A DNA stretch of 64,000 nt from Paratinospora sagittata (lineage: Eukaryota > Streptophyta > Magnoliopsida > Ranunculales > Menispermaceae), in contig CM069593.1 of the NCBI GenBank assembly GCA_035771175.1, forward strand, positions 2,164,461 to 2,228,460, in the 5' to 3' direction. Below the pieces are notes generated by a model, which was not told the origin of the DNA, did no database searches, and worked only from the letters and a program-made list of their open reading frames with translations. Positions 34,977-46,800 of the stretch are shown here, piece after piece (position 1 is the stretch's first letter; every line of letters begins with the position of its first letter). A program made the position numbers and the translations under genes.

Positions 34977-35877
34977 TCAGGATTTTGGTTTTGGATCCTT
35001 TTGAGCATTGAGGTGGAAGGCAGCAACAGGAAGGCCAAGTTCATTTTCTTCTGCAAACCTCCGAGTACTAAAGTGATTTCTCATAAAAGCTGGTGGAACA
35101 GCTGCTACTGATTCTCTGTTTTTCTGCTGAAACAGAATGAACACAATCCTGTGAATTCCGAACTCAGGCACTGGTTCTTCATAGCTTATCAACTCCCTAC
35201 CTGTTTAATCATTCAAATTTACTCCTTATATATACACTCAGTACGTAATTAGCTACTTAATTAGTTAATTACATATATCCCTTCCTATTTATATATTTGC
35301 ATGTTACAAGAAAATATTGATTAATTAAACCTACCACAAGCAGCATTTTTATTTCCTGGAATATCTGCTACAATCCTGTAATTAAGATATTGGCCATCAT
35401 GATCAGCTCCAACAATATTAGTATAATTAAGTACATCTCTCTATCCAATAATATTAATATGGACCCTGATTACTTGGGTATCTAGTGCCCTGAGTCCTTT
35501 GAATTAATATGGAGCCACCCAGTACACATGGCTTGATTGGCTCCACGTTGGTCCATATATATATATATATATAATCATATTATCCAGAAAAATGCAATTA
35601 ATCATATTAAACATGTAACATGCTCATGCTCATGCATGGGGATTCTCCTTAATTTAGACTAATGATTATAATGATCATCTCAATATATTTAAGGTGTAGT
35701 AATCCTTTAATTAATTGGATACAATATGTAGTGTACCAGTGCAAGCGCTCTCTCAGTTTTGGATTACCAGGGCCAGGAACATCTGGGTCTGTCATAACCT
35801 ACAGTTAATAATAAACAGAACTAAAGTGAACAAATTAATTAATCAATTAAGAAGATCACGATCATCAAAATGAAGAC

Positions 35878-35927
<50 letters not shown>

Positions 35928-36148
35928 AACTTGATATACAATTAATTAATTACCAACGTGAAGAAAGCATTAGGTTCAGCACCGGAAAGCTCAACATTAG
36001 GTCTTTGGGTTATGGCTGAACATGAGAATCGACGACCATTGATGACTAAGTCGTTTTCGTTGTATGAAACAGCCATTGAAACTGTTGGAAAGAACTGATC
36101 AATAACGTCTCCTATCACTTCTGAAAGCACAAGAGGTCGAGTATTCAT
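34977..36148 (-). CDS. Divergent TFL1-clade PEBP protein
   Basis: Four exons on the minus strand: 35954-36148, 35737-35798, 35335-35375 and 34977-35200 (195, 62, 41 and 224 bp). The invariant 62- and 41-bp exons of FT/TFL1 genes are kept and all junctions are GT-AG, giving 173 residues. PEBP signatures DPDVP (69-73) and GIHR (114-117) are present. Segments such as GRELISYE and [13 protein letters not shown] place it nearer the TFL1/CEN clade than FT. Key positions are unusual. The residue that is Tyr in FT and His in TFL1 is Arg83 (LRERLHW), and the FT-Gln/TFL1-Asp position is Asn141 (FMRNHF). The usual VEIGG.DLR stretch reads [11 protein letters not shown], and the basic C-terminus is replaced by [10 protein letters not shown]. 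It may be a neofunctionalised or decaying local duplicate of the convergent gene at 25922-27079. The frame is intact, so a protein is plausible; its role is unknown. Confidence 0.9.
35881..35925. repeat. (AT)n microsatellite in intron 1 of the divergent PEBP gene
   Basis: About 45 bp of uninterrupted AT dinucleotides. Similar long AT tracts lie at 46224-46268 and 50590-50630, the latter inside the WIP intron. Confidence 0.95.
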
Positions 36149-36228
36149 GATCGATCAGGAGAGAGATTTGTAGATTAAGAAAAAAATAATAATTGTCAGC
36201 TGGGAAGATTTCTTAGTGGGCATTGAGA

Positions 36229-36239
36229 TTTATATATAG
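36229..36239 (-). promoter_or_regulatory. Candidate TATA box of the divergent PEBP gene
   Basis: CTATATATAAA on the minus strand about 80 bp upstream of the start codon, at a distance normal for plant TATA promoters. An intact-looking core promoter argues weakly against the gene being dead. Confidence 0.5.
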
Positions 36240-37041
36240 ATGAATTAATTAGTAGTATATACACTATTAATTCCAGTATGGTTATTGGGAAATGAAAAAT
36301 GTGTGATATATACACAGACATGTATATCATATGTATGGTCTCATCAGTTTCTATATATATATACTCATATTGTAATTAATTAATTAATTCCATGTTCAAT
36401 TCACGTACAGCTTTTAATTTATATGTTGATCATGAAGAAAGTGCTGCTCTGCATGGAACCATGGACATGATGAGAAGATATTGATATTAATAAAATGTAT
36501 TTCCATGCCTTACCGATGACAAACATGTCAATAGTATTTCCAACGACCCCAGGTGGGGAAAGCTGAGATGTCAGGAGTCATATAAATTTTATTTGGGTCA
36601 GTAAATATTATTAAAGCATCCTTAAATAGTTTAAGACTCGTTGAAGTCCAAATTAACCTATATATATATCATTTCAATCATAATCATATTAACCCTAATA
36701 GCATTAATTAGTACTCTAATTATAATTATCTGAATTAGTAGTGAAATAGTAATTATGATTTTATTCTTTAAACTTTATTAGCACAATCCTACCCCTCTAG
36801 CCATTTTAAATCCATTTCGTCCATCATAATTAGAACAAACTGATCGATTAGATAAATAAAAAAGGCCATATAATTAAGCTCTCCGGACTCTGGATCACAT
36901 GGTACATATGATTGTAAATCACACTATATGTACATTAATAAAAGAGATTAAAGAAATAATGTTAACCCATCTAAAGTTGCACGCATGATAATGTGTGATT
37001 AATTAGCCGTCATATATATATATATATATATATATCCAACA
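36240..37041. other. Intergenic upstream of the divergent PEBP gene
   Basis: AT-rich DNA with a (TA)n tract at about 37012-37036. No gene recognised. Confidence 0.55.
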
Positions 37042-37210
37042 TTAGGTTGGACGAGTCATGGAGTTGAGGGGCATAAGGTTCTATTATAAAATAGGTTCTG
37101 AGTTCGAGCCTCTTTACTCACACAACAACGTCCTTAAGTGTTTATGATCCCAGAAAATTAATAAGAATGACCTATATGATACCCTTGATTCTAAAAATAA
37201 TAATAATAAA
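37042..37210 (+). repeat. SINE-like element
   Basis: GTTGGACGAGTCATGGAGTT gives a box A-like start and GGTTCTGAGTTCGAGCCTC a good box B about 45 bp later. The 3' end is A-rich (AAAAATAATAATAATAAAA). No clear target duplication was resolved. Confidence 0.55.
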
Positions 37211-38739
37211 AGTGCATCCAGCACGATACTTTTATATGTTATTAAATTATTTTAAATTTTGTACTAATACATGAATCGAAACAATTTAATGATATATAAT
37301 AAGTTACAATCATAATTTCTTATTTAAATTAAATAATTATTTATTATTTTTATAATTTTTATCTAGTTGAAAAAGTCTAGATAATGTAGTATATAAATAT
37401 ATTTAATCATCTAGCTCTAGATCTAGCTCGTACAATTAATTATCCATAATTTGCAAGCGTGGAATGCTACTAATATATATAAAGCACACAAGCTCACCTC
37501 TAGTATCAATGATGAGCTGAAATACGACTTTCTTCTACCTATAAGCTATCTATTATGTTTAATTATTTCCTCACATAGGTTGCTTTCAAAAAATATAAAA
37601 TAAAAAAAAAAATTCTTCGGTTTCTGTTTTTGTTTTTTCAGCTCAGTTAAGTGTACTAGCTGTTCTCTGTTACTGCAGTCATTCTGCGTGATGAGTTCTA
37701 ATAGAGAAGTAGTTCAGTAGGTACGTACTAGAATATGTACATACTTCGGGACCCCATTTCATTTGTCCTTTATTTCCCACGTGGGTTGCCTCTTCTCTCT
37801 CTGTTTTTTTGGTGCATGTACTAATCATGTGATATCATATTTACTGCGAAAACGTAAAATTGTGGGCTTCATTATTAATTTCAGTAAATATTATTAACTT
37901 GCAAGTTAAATTCACCCATTATTGTTTAACATAATACCAATTTATTTTAACACTGTCGGTTGTATATTTTTCATCCATTGATTTATTGTGATAATTTTTA
38001 GACCATTTAAAAAATAAAATATCAAATTTTAAATTATTGAAGATTTTAAAATAAAATTGATACAAATTGATCTAGACTTTCTCATAATTTTAACGTAACT
38101 TATCGCGTTCGAATCAGACTTCAAACGATTTAACGGTGGAAAAATTGAATTTTAGTGTCAGATACTCAACTTGAAGTCAAACTCATAAATTAAGGTACGT
38201 CACATCAAATAATTAAAAATATTAATCTCTCATTGGCCACCTTTCTAACCAATGCATGACTTGATAAGACAAGAGAATACAAGTGTCAAGCTAAAAAAAA
38301 AAGTAATTTGCCTTGTATTTTTAGATTTTATTAAAATATTACATGCAAATCTTCAATGCATGTGAATATTAAAATGGCTCCTTTAATTATAAATGACCAA
38401 AGAGCCTTCCTCTTCACATTTCTCCAAGACCAGCTAAAATAAAAAAATAAATAAATAAAAGGGTGCCATTGATATTCTTTAAGAACGAAAGAGAGGTTGG
38501 TCTTGAACTAGACAAATAACTATATTTCTTTATCCTCCTTTACTTATTTCTTTCCTTTCCTTAATTTATGTTAACCTATGTTCTTGTTGTTTTAATTTCT
38601 TTTAAAGTCTAGCTTAAATTGCTGCTTGAGCATGTATAACCTATCTACATACATACATTGTTGTCATGGTTGGAAATAAAGAATACGGACCAACTGCCCA
38701 CTTTGAAATCTCCTTGTAAATGTCCTTTATAGGGACTGT
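37211..38739. other. Intergenic, no recognised gene
   Basis: AT-rich sequence with no classifiable element. A TTTCCCACGTGGGTTGCC G-box-like palindrome lies near 37774-37791. Confidence 0.55.
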
Positions 38740-38830
38740 GGGTTGATGATTTTTGAAGTAGGAAGATTAGAGACCACATTAGAGGTGATAAAAGAGGAAG
38801 AAGAATAGAGTATCAATGCCTACTAGCCAG

Positions 38831-38865
<35 letters not shown>

Positions 38866-40640
38866 GGACAGACCATGCTGATTTTTAACCCATGTTTGGG
38901 GAAAATGTTCACCCTTTGAATGGACACAATTGAAACTATGGGTTAGGTAGATAGAAAAAAAAATTATAGGGAAGAGAAATGTAAAGAGAGTAGAACGAAA
39001 TAGAAGGGGAAAAGAGGAGAAAAATGGGTAGGAGCATGGCTGGTCGAAATGAAAAATAAGATAATTGTTGTAACATCCCATGTTTGATTCAGTTTTGCTA
39101 CTTCAAAATCAAACCCATTGGAGCTGTGGGTTGGTGGGATTTAAATTAGGGAAATGAGAGAAGGGATTTGTTTTGAGAAATAGGAAAAATAATTGTGTGA
39201 CCCATGCTAAAATCAGCATGAAACAGTGCCTCTCCACCATGAAAATGAGTCTGATTGAATCTGTGGGTGTGATGAATTAAAAATAGGAAGATTGTAGAAG
39301 GGATATGAGGATCCATGTGGTGGAAATGAGAAAGGAAGATGGGAGAAAAATGAGGAGAAAAAGTGTTGGAAAACATGCTGTTACAATGTTAAATGAGGAA
39401 TGTGATGAATAGTAAACTGTTGACCAATTTTGACCAGGTCAAGATTCCCTTTGACTTGATTAATTTGAGTCTTATTTCATAATAAAGGAGACACTTTACT
39501 AACCCACCTTTAATAGAACTTTTTTTTTTTTTAAATAGGACTTGCCCTAAATAGAAAAAATAAAAATGAATACATTAATATGGGTTAAACCTGAAGCTAT
39601 GATAAAATAATTTATTTTCAAAACTTTGGCTTCATTAAATTAGTGAATTAATGCAACTTATGTTTATGTGGCCTAAAATATTAACTTAAAAAATAAAAAA
39701 TTCAGATTTGCTAAACCCTAAAAATATAACAAAATAGCTCAACTAAATTTTGTCATTTTTAACCTCATAAATCAAAATTTATTTAATTAAAATTTATTAA
39801 ACTTAATTAATTACAATGCAAATCAAAAACTCATATTTAATTGAACCAATAAGTTAATATTTGATTGAATAAATGTTTAACTAATTAAATTTAATTAACT
39901 AAACCTAACCCATGAATCTAATTAGTCAATTTAATTCAATTTGAATCGATCAAGGTCGATTTGGGCTAAATAACTCTAATTTCAATTAACCCATAAGCTT
40001 AATCAACTCAATCAAGCTTCATTGACTTGACCCTTTTAAATTAATTGAAACCCTATGAGTCCAGTTAGCCAACTTAGTACAACTTCAATAAATATGAGAC
40101 AATAAATTTATTCAACCAAGCTTAATCAGGCTTCATACCTGATTTTAGGTGCAAACATAGTCAAGATATATATCTCAAAGATGATGAAAAAAATTACTAT
40201 AATGCCCTTGGTATCAAATAATTGATAAAATATTAACAAATAAGACTAAAATCTTAGTAAGACTTTCTGCTGTAAAAATTCAAAGATAATAACTAAAATA
40301 AAACATAAAAACATGACTATTTTGCCTATATGACTCTCAAGTTAACATGTCCCGCCTTATATATATTGAGATAAGTTTTTATGAAATAATAAATTATCAT
40401 ATCAAATGAAGTATACTTTAGTTATCATAGTTTTATCGATATTTTAAGTATTATTTAAATCCGATAAATTATCGTGATTATTCGTAAAAGTTTTCCTAGA
40501 TTATTGATTAGTTGACAAAGGCGGTTGATCCCCGCCCTTCAAAGATTGATCAATGGCCCCTAATCCATACCGCTTACGTGACTTCATTATCATACACCGA
40601 CTAATTTAAGAGAAGGTGATTGAGAGACATAAAAATTAAT
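38740..40640. repeat. Decayed, internally repeated LTR-retrotransposon-like region
   Basis: A segment with CCATGCT, CTATGGGTTAG and GAAAAATGGG-type motifs (about 38740-39060) recurs in degraded form at about 39180-39380. A TTGTTGTAACATCCC motif resembling an LTR start lies at 39066. A 32-bp poly(A) run is at 38831-38862. Downstream sequence to about 40140 is a series of TTAATTAAAT and AACTCAATCAAGCTT-like motifs found in old LTR elements. No polyprotein frame survives, and the minus-strand frames at 38779-39081 and 39146-39376 are low-complexity. Confidence 0.4.
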
Positions 40641-40811
40641 ATTATTCCTAAAGAAATTAAATAATATCCAACTAAGGTATGAAGAAGATAAAGTAATTGA
40701 TTACCGAGATTTGATTTTGGCATCATAGAGGAAAATTGTATTTCAAAAAAGATAATTTCCATAGAATATCCTACTTATACTTTATAAAGTAAGTTGACAT
40801 AATTTTTCAAT

Positions 40812-40985
40812 ATAGACCCTATTTGAAAGAGTTGCTTTGGTGCTTTGGTGTTTGCAATGAAAAGCACGTTTCCCAAATGCAATGCTCAAACGGTGGCAAA
40901 TGCTAATCTTCCAAACGGGGTAAATATTGTGTTTGACTCAAAACTCAACGCAACATTGTTACAATCGAGGAACCAAACAGGGTCA
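40812..40985. repeat. Small MITE with ACCCTATTTG / CCAAACAGGGT termini
   Basis: The left end AGACCCTATTTGAAAGAG and the right end GAACCAAACAGGGTCAT are imperfect inverted repeats enclosing a comparatively GC-rich 174-bp core. The frame at 40845-41102 overlaps it by chance. Confidence 0.6.
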
Positions 40986-43434
40986 TTATACATTTTTTTT
41001 TATGATATTTTTAAGATAAAAATATTTTTCTATTCTTTGTTTATTCTTTTTTTATTTTTTTTTGGAAAAAAAAATAATTATAAAAAACATATGTTCATTT
41101 AAGTCAAACATTCTTACAAGTGTTTTCTTGTTAATTTATTTGTCTTGTCTTTCCTCGTTATAAATCTAGTCCATGCGGCATTATGCATGTCGTGGGGAGT
41201 GTAAATATTTATATTCTCTTGAAATATATAAGTTGATAAAACATTTATTAACTAGAGCTTTTAAGTCAAATAGTTTCTAATACTATCCAAAAAACTTACC
41301 CCAAAAAATTAACAAGACCCTTTAGCTAATTCATGTTACAAGTGGTTTGATCACCTAAATTGCCCAAACAAATTCAACCCAACATGACATGTTCCATAGC
41401 AACAAACTGAGCCCATACTCCAAATGTGGGCAATTAATTGAAAGTTCTAATATATTGCTATGAATTTAATATAATTATACATGTGACATTAGATCACCTT
41501 CGAACCACATGTATTGTATTATTAGTATTATTTTCCAGTCTCTGGTTTGGATTGGGTGGTTTAGGTTGAATTGATGCTTGATTCAATGGAGGGTTTCCTC
41601 CTTTTTTTCTTTTTTTATAACTGAGCACACTAACTATATATAAATTGTATTGCTAGAGCTTGAATCTTCTCATGAATGGCAAAACAAGAATGAACTTAAT
41701 GATCAACTAATTTTTACCTCCTTGTAACTAGGCTGATCGGTTCATATACTTTATTTTTTGGTCTCAGCATCAACCTAATGATCTCCTTCTTAATTAGAGA
41801 AAAACCATTACTATTCAAACTAGGGTTTTGTTATTTTAATATAGGTTTTGGGTGATGGTCCCTGTTCTAAGTAATAATTTTTTGTTATAATATATCTTAA
41901 ATATGTTAATTGTTCAACAAAGTTTGGGTGCATGGATTCTGTTTATAAATCTTCTAGTGGGTATGCAAATGCACCTATGCACGTGCTCTTATAAAAATTC
42001 ATTTATTAGTAAAAACTTATTGAAATCATTTAATTAGTGTTGTACATCATTTATTTATTTATTAGATATTTTTAAAAAAGTGATGATGATGTTGATAATG
42101 TCGGTGGTATAGTTACCGCATGGGTCAGGCAATAATATTGTTAGCAATCTACGTAACCTGTTAAGATAATAATGTTGATTGAAATATAAATTAAGATAAG
42201 GTGTAGTAGAGCTTTAATTGTTAATTTGTCAGCATAAGATAGGCGGTGGTGACATTAATTTCAATTGATGTGTAATTTCAATTGTATCTTTTCATGTTGG
42301 AATTTAAAATCCACTCATACTAATACATGAACTGACATTTTTTTATTAAAGTTTCCTTAAAAAATTATAAAAGAAAACTCTTGAAAATAAAGTTGATGAG
42401 TTTCTTATGAGTTTCCATGAAGTATAGCTGTCAAACAATTATTATAACAATAATCTATACTATACTTGATAAAAATAATTTAGTGATTCAATCAATTCCT
42501 ATTTTAATTCTCTCCATGTTCACATTTTTTTCTCAGCTTAATTATATGAGATTTCTCTATTTTACTCTTTTAAAACTTTAATTATTTTTTTTGTTTTGTT
42601 TTATCTATGTATACTTTTATATTTACAATTAACATTGATATCTTATATCAAAAAATAATATTAGCTACATTCAGAATTTAGATATTTAGCAAATAATTTT
42701 TAAAAATTACCCGCAATACACGTGCACTTATACTAATAAAAATAGTAATAATAATACTAATAAGATAAGAAATAAAATAGTAAAAATTAATAATGCATTA
42801 ATTTTTATAGTTATATAATGAGGAGGAAGGGGACTGCATTGCCTAATCCAATTGTGGTTCAAATATAGTTGGAGCTAACAAGACTTGATTAGCAAGCAAG
42901 GAAGGTTGTATAATTGGAAGGGAATCTGATCAATTGAGTCTCAAAGAAAGTAAAAGGGAAGACATGGAGACATTATGTTATGCCCTTTTTATGCTTTATT
43001 TCTTGTTGGGTTATGGGAATTTCACATTAAAAACATGAAAAAAAAAATTAAATACAATACATATAATGTTCAAATCACCTAAATCTTTGTCCTATGATCA
43101 AATTAAACCACCAAAATTTAGGATCCTATACAACCCTTTAGCTAGGCTAGTACTATTCTTTCAGATACTTTAAGGACTATAATCTATGGTCAGGACACCC
43201 ACAAGTCACTATCTTAAAGGATTGAAGGGATCGATCAAACCCTAGATTAATTAGCTACCTAATTAAGCAAATAATTAAAGAAGTCGATGTGACCCAACTG
43301 TTAATATCAGAATATCAACTCGTAAGGATGAGATCTAGCTATCAAAAATAGAATGTAATTACCTACCACTACATCACAAATTGATAAATAAAGTAACTTT
43401 TTCTTTGAAGCGGAGTCACGGATAATTGTTGTTG
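40986..43434. other. Intergenic, no recognised gene
   Basis: AT-rich throughout. Nothing identifiable as coding sequence, RNA gene or classifiable repeat. Confidence 0.6.
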
Positions 43435-43731
43435 TTGTTGGGGTAAGATTTTAACTTATATTTTATATGATAAATTTATCTATATATGATAATCTTCACT
43501 TTTATATTGAAAATAAACTATTATCACAATTACACACTATACAATTTATATCAAATCACTTGTCCTATTATCAAGGAACACTCATCTCTAAGAATCATCT
43601 ATCGTGTGCTCTACCTTATTAAGGTATGTGTCTGTCTTAGTTGAAACATTGAGTCTAATATTACTTATTGGGTGGGCTTAGATTTCTACCGAAGAAGTTG
43701 GGATCTCAACTTCTATTTCATATGATAAATT

Positions 43732-43922
43732 CTTTTTTTTTTTAGTTTCTCACGAAGTATCCTCACACCCTTTGAGTATAGGACTAGTCTCTATTAAAGG
43801 TGAGAGCAAAATGATAGACATCTTCCAATGAGGGCGTCTCTAAGAATCGAACTTTGAAACTTCTATACAGGGATGGCCTTGGGACTCAACTCGCTTCTAT
43901 TGAGTCAACTACTCGTTGGTTC
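43732..43922 (-). repeat. SINE (family S1) copy 1 with target-site duplication
   Basis: On the minus strand it begins with a tRNA-like head (AGTAGTTGACTCAATAGAAG, then a box B AAGTTCGATTCTTAGAGACG) and ends GTGAGAAACT followed by poly(A). The flanks CATATGATAAATT (43719-43731) and CATATGATGAATT (43923-43935) form a 13-bp duplication with one mismatch. Its 3' body (GAGACTAGTCC...ACTCAAAGGGT...AGGA) is shared with the copies at about 45170-45310 and 54905-55155. The surrounding 43435-43725 belongs to the dispersed repeat also seen at 19975-20445. Confidence 0.85.
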
Positions 43923-45164
43923 CATATGATGAATTTGCTCTTATATGTATAGTCTATGTCCACGTGTGCTGCACATGAATTAAAAAGGGCTAAAAATTAT
44001 TCAAAAAAAAAAGAATAATAAAAGGTGAAAGCTATCAAAAAGGAAAAATAATAAAAAACAGTAATTCTTAACATAAGTGTATATTTATTAACATTACAAA
44101 AGAAATATTTTAGTGTCTTATTATCAAATTACTCATAAATATATTTTTTATATAATTTTATTTGAAAGATTTTATTAAAAAAATAATGAATAATTTAAGA
44201 ATTTATAGTAAGAGCAACCCAACCTTAATAAGAAATTTTGCGTAGATATCCAATGTGAAACAATGTGAACACATTCTCAGATATTTCTTGCTAGCACGAG
44301 GACAATTACCAAGAACTAGTGAGCAAGCAAAAGCCACAAACTTATCCTAAGCTTGCTTTACATAAAGGGCTTTAATAAAGAGAAGGAACTACAGAGAATA
44401 TGAGAGGACAGGCTCAAAAAAGATGTGTTTTGCATTGTTACTTTACAGATCTCTTGTTCATCTTTTAACCAACCTCTTTATATGATATTTGCATTCCAAG
44501 TGGTTGCATTGTCAATCAAAGATAAAGATAAAAAGAAAAGAAAATGATTGTTTTATTAATCAAGCAACCTCAGAATATTAATGCATGCTCCCTCACAAGT
44601 TTATTCCAAAGTTGATTTCACATGATAATGGTAAGAATCTTAGTTAATTACATGTTGATCATCATTTGAACATGGTAACCTTATATATACAATTAAAGTA
44701 AAATTAAAGAATTAAGCTAGTTAATTTCTTAAGTAGAATGCGTTTGGGTTACGCGATACAAATTATAATTAAAAATGAGGGTATATCCCAAGTAGTAACA
44801 CTATTCAGAATCTCAGATATCAACTTACTGATCAGAGGATTAATATATAAGTTAATTTCTAATCAGTTCACCTTAATTATATGGGAAAAAGTTAATTAAT
44901 TTAAAAGAATATATATATATATATATATTTTAAGCCAAGATAAAATAAATGTTCTAAGTTAAGGAGCATGATCCTAAATGAGGTCCGTGACTCCATTAAT
45001 GCAGCATAATTTGGTTCACTTGGGAATGTGGAATCTTCTGGAAGGCATAAAAGAAAGGCGTTTATTAATTAAGATGGTTATAATTAATTATCTCTTGATC
45101 ACTTCAGCACTTTTCATGACTTAAATATATATTTTTTTATTCTTATTTAATTTATTTATTTATT

Positions 45165-45310
45165 TCTTTTTTTTTGTTTCATATTTTTTTTAACTTCTGG
45201 AGATGTCCTCCTATCCTTTGAGTCGAGACTAATCTTTCTAAAGTTCAAGGTTCTACAAGAATTTATAGGTGTCTCTACCACTCAGAATTTGGCGAGGCAT
45301 GACATTTATT
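45165..45310 (-). repeat. SINE (family S1) copy 2, 5'-truncated
   Basis: The minus strand carries GAGACACCTATAAATTC...GATTAGTCTCGACTCAAAGG...AGGAGGACATCTCC followed by an A-rich tail. This is the 3' half of the family S1 SINE; the tRNA-like head is missing or decayed. Confidence 0.6.
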
Positions 45311-46215
45311 TCTTTCAAGCAAGCTTAGTATGAAAATATATAACACCACTCAGAGGAAGGATTAGGTGGATCACCTTTTGCTCCAACAGAAGACAAAATT
45401 TTTGCACTTGCTTAAGATATTTATTAATTAGCTATGTTAAAATCTTAATTACTACCAAATTTTGATGAATAAATTAAAAATAACTTTTTTAATAAATTAT
45501 ATATAATGATATATTGTTATTGAACAATGAAATGTAAGCACATGTTAAGTACTAATTAAAGTATTTGAATTACATATAATAAAAATACATATGTAGGAGT
45601 ATACATATATACATTGCATATACCAAAACATAAAAGACAATTATTTGCATATAGGCAATTAAAAAGGGTGAATAAGGCAGTAGAAGACGGTGGCGGTGGT
45701 GGGTGGGGGATTGGGGTGCGTTTAATTTAAGAAAAAATGTTAAGGTGAATGAAATTTTCATACCAATTGCTATAAATCTTATGTGTCAAACATCCACATT
45801 ATATTTGTAATTTCATTGAAAAGTGTGTTATTTTAATTTATTAAAGTTAAAAGCTGATATAGCAGTGATTTGTAACAATTATTGTAGTATTTTCAATCCA
45901 TGTAACATTGTTCTTAATTTTACCTATCTTGCTCTTTTTAATTACTAAATTCAAGTTTTTATAGAATAATATGAAAGAAGGATAATTGTAGAAGTTTGCT
46001 AACATTCTTGACAAAAAATGTTTGATAACAAAATCTCTTCATACTTGGAGTATTTCAAGAATTTACATCATAACATTATGTATATATGTATACAGAAAAT
46101 TAAAATTTTTTGACTATTTTCTAAGAATTTACATCATAATAGTATGTTATATATGTTCAATTATTGGCACTCAGAAATGTTACCAACATTCAAAAAAAAA
46201 ATCTAGTAAGGAAAA

Positions 46216-46272
<57 letters not shown>

Positions 46273-46389
46273 ATTAAAGACATTATTATTGAGCAAAGGG
46301 TACTTCAACCAATTTAGCGGGGTCATGTTATTGAACAAGGAATGTAAAATGAAAATCAAAAGGTTCTCTTACCACAAAACATTATTTTG
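45311..46389. other. Intergenic, no recognised gene
   Basis: AT-rich, ending in a 45-bp (AT)n tract at 46224-46268. No coding sequence recognised. Confidence 0.6.
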
Positions 46390-46555
46390 AATAATACTAG
46401 CGTTTGACATCCAAAATGCACATTTAAAGTATACATTACTTTTATACAAAATTGAATTGCCTTGAGTCATGTGTTAATATATAATTTAAGACAATTTAAT
46501 AGTGTATAAATTTTAATTGCACATTAGATATACACTTTTAATATTTTTCATTATT
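46390..46555. repeat. Foldback MITE, copy 3
   Basis: The centre reads ATTGCCTTGAGTCATGTGTT...TTTAAGACAATTTAATAG, a near-palindrome of the same design as the element at 17258-17432. The outer arms (TTTGACATCC...TGCACATTTAAAGTATACAT and its partner) also pair. Confidence 0.65.
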
Positions 46556-46659
46556 TTAGAGGTACAAGATCAAGGAAATATTAAAAATATATAGAGGAAC
46601 CCTGTATTTTCAATAGACGTACATCAACCCCTATATTCATAATCATTTCTATTTTAAAG

Positions 46660-46800
46660 TAGAGTAATGTTACATTGACATCTAAAGTGTACATCACCTA
46701 CATACACCATTAGATTACCTTGAACCATGTATTAGTTTGAGGCAATTTAATGGTGATATATACTTTAGATGTATACTTTAAATGTCACTTTAGCATTTTC
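46660..46800. repeat. Foldback MITE, copy 4
   Basis: AGTAATGTTACATTGACATC at one end pairs with GATGTATACTTTAAATGTCAC at the other. The centre CCTTGAACCATGTATTAGTTTGAGGCAATTTAATGG-type sequence (split motif) matches copy 3, only about 105 bp away. Confidence 0.65.

Noticed and set aside
35881..35925. Long AT tract as a possible origin or structural site
   Set aside because: Pure dinucleotide microsatellites are common in this window and carry no further signal.
38779..39376. Two minus-strand frames of 100 and 76 codons
   Set aside because: They are Phe/Ser/His-rich, one runs through a 32-bp homopolymer, and both lie in a decayed repeated region.
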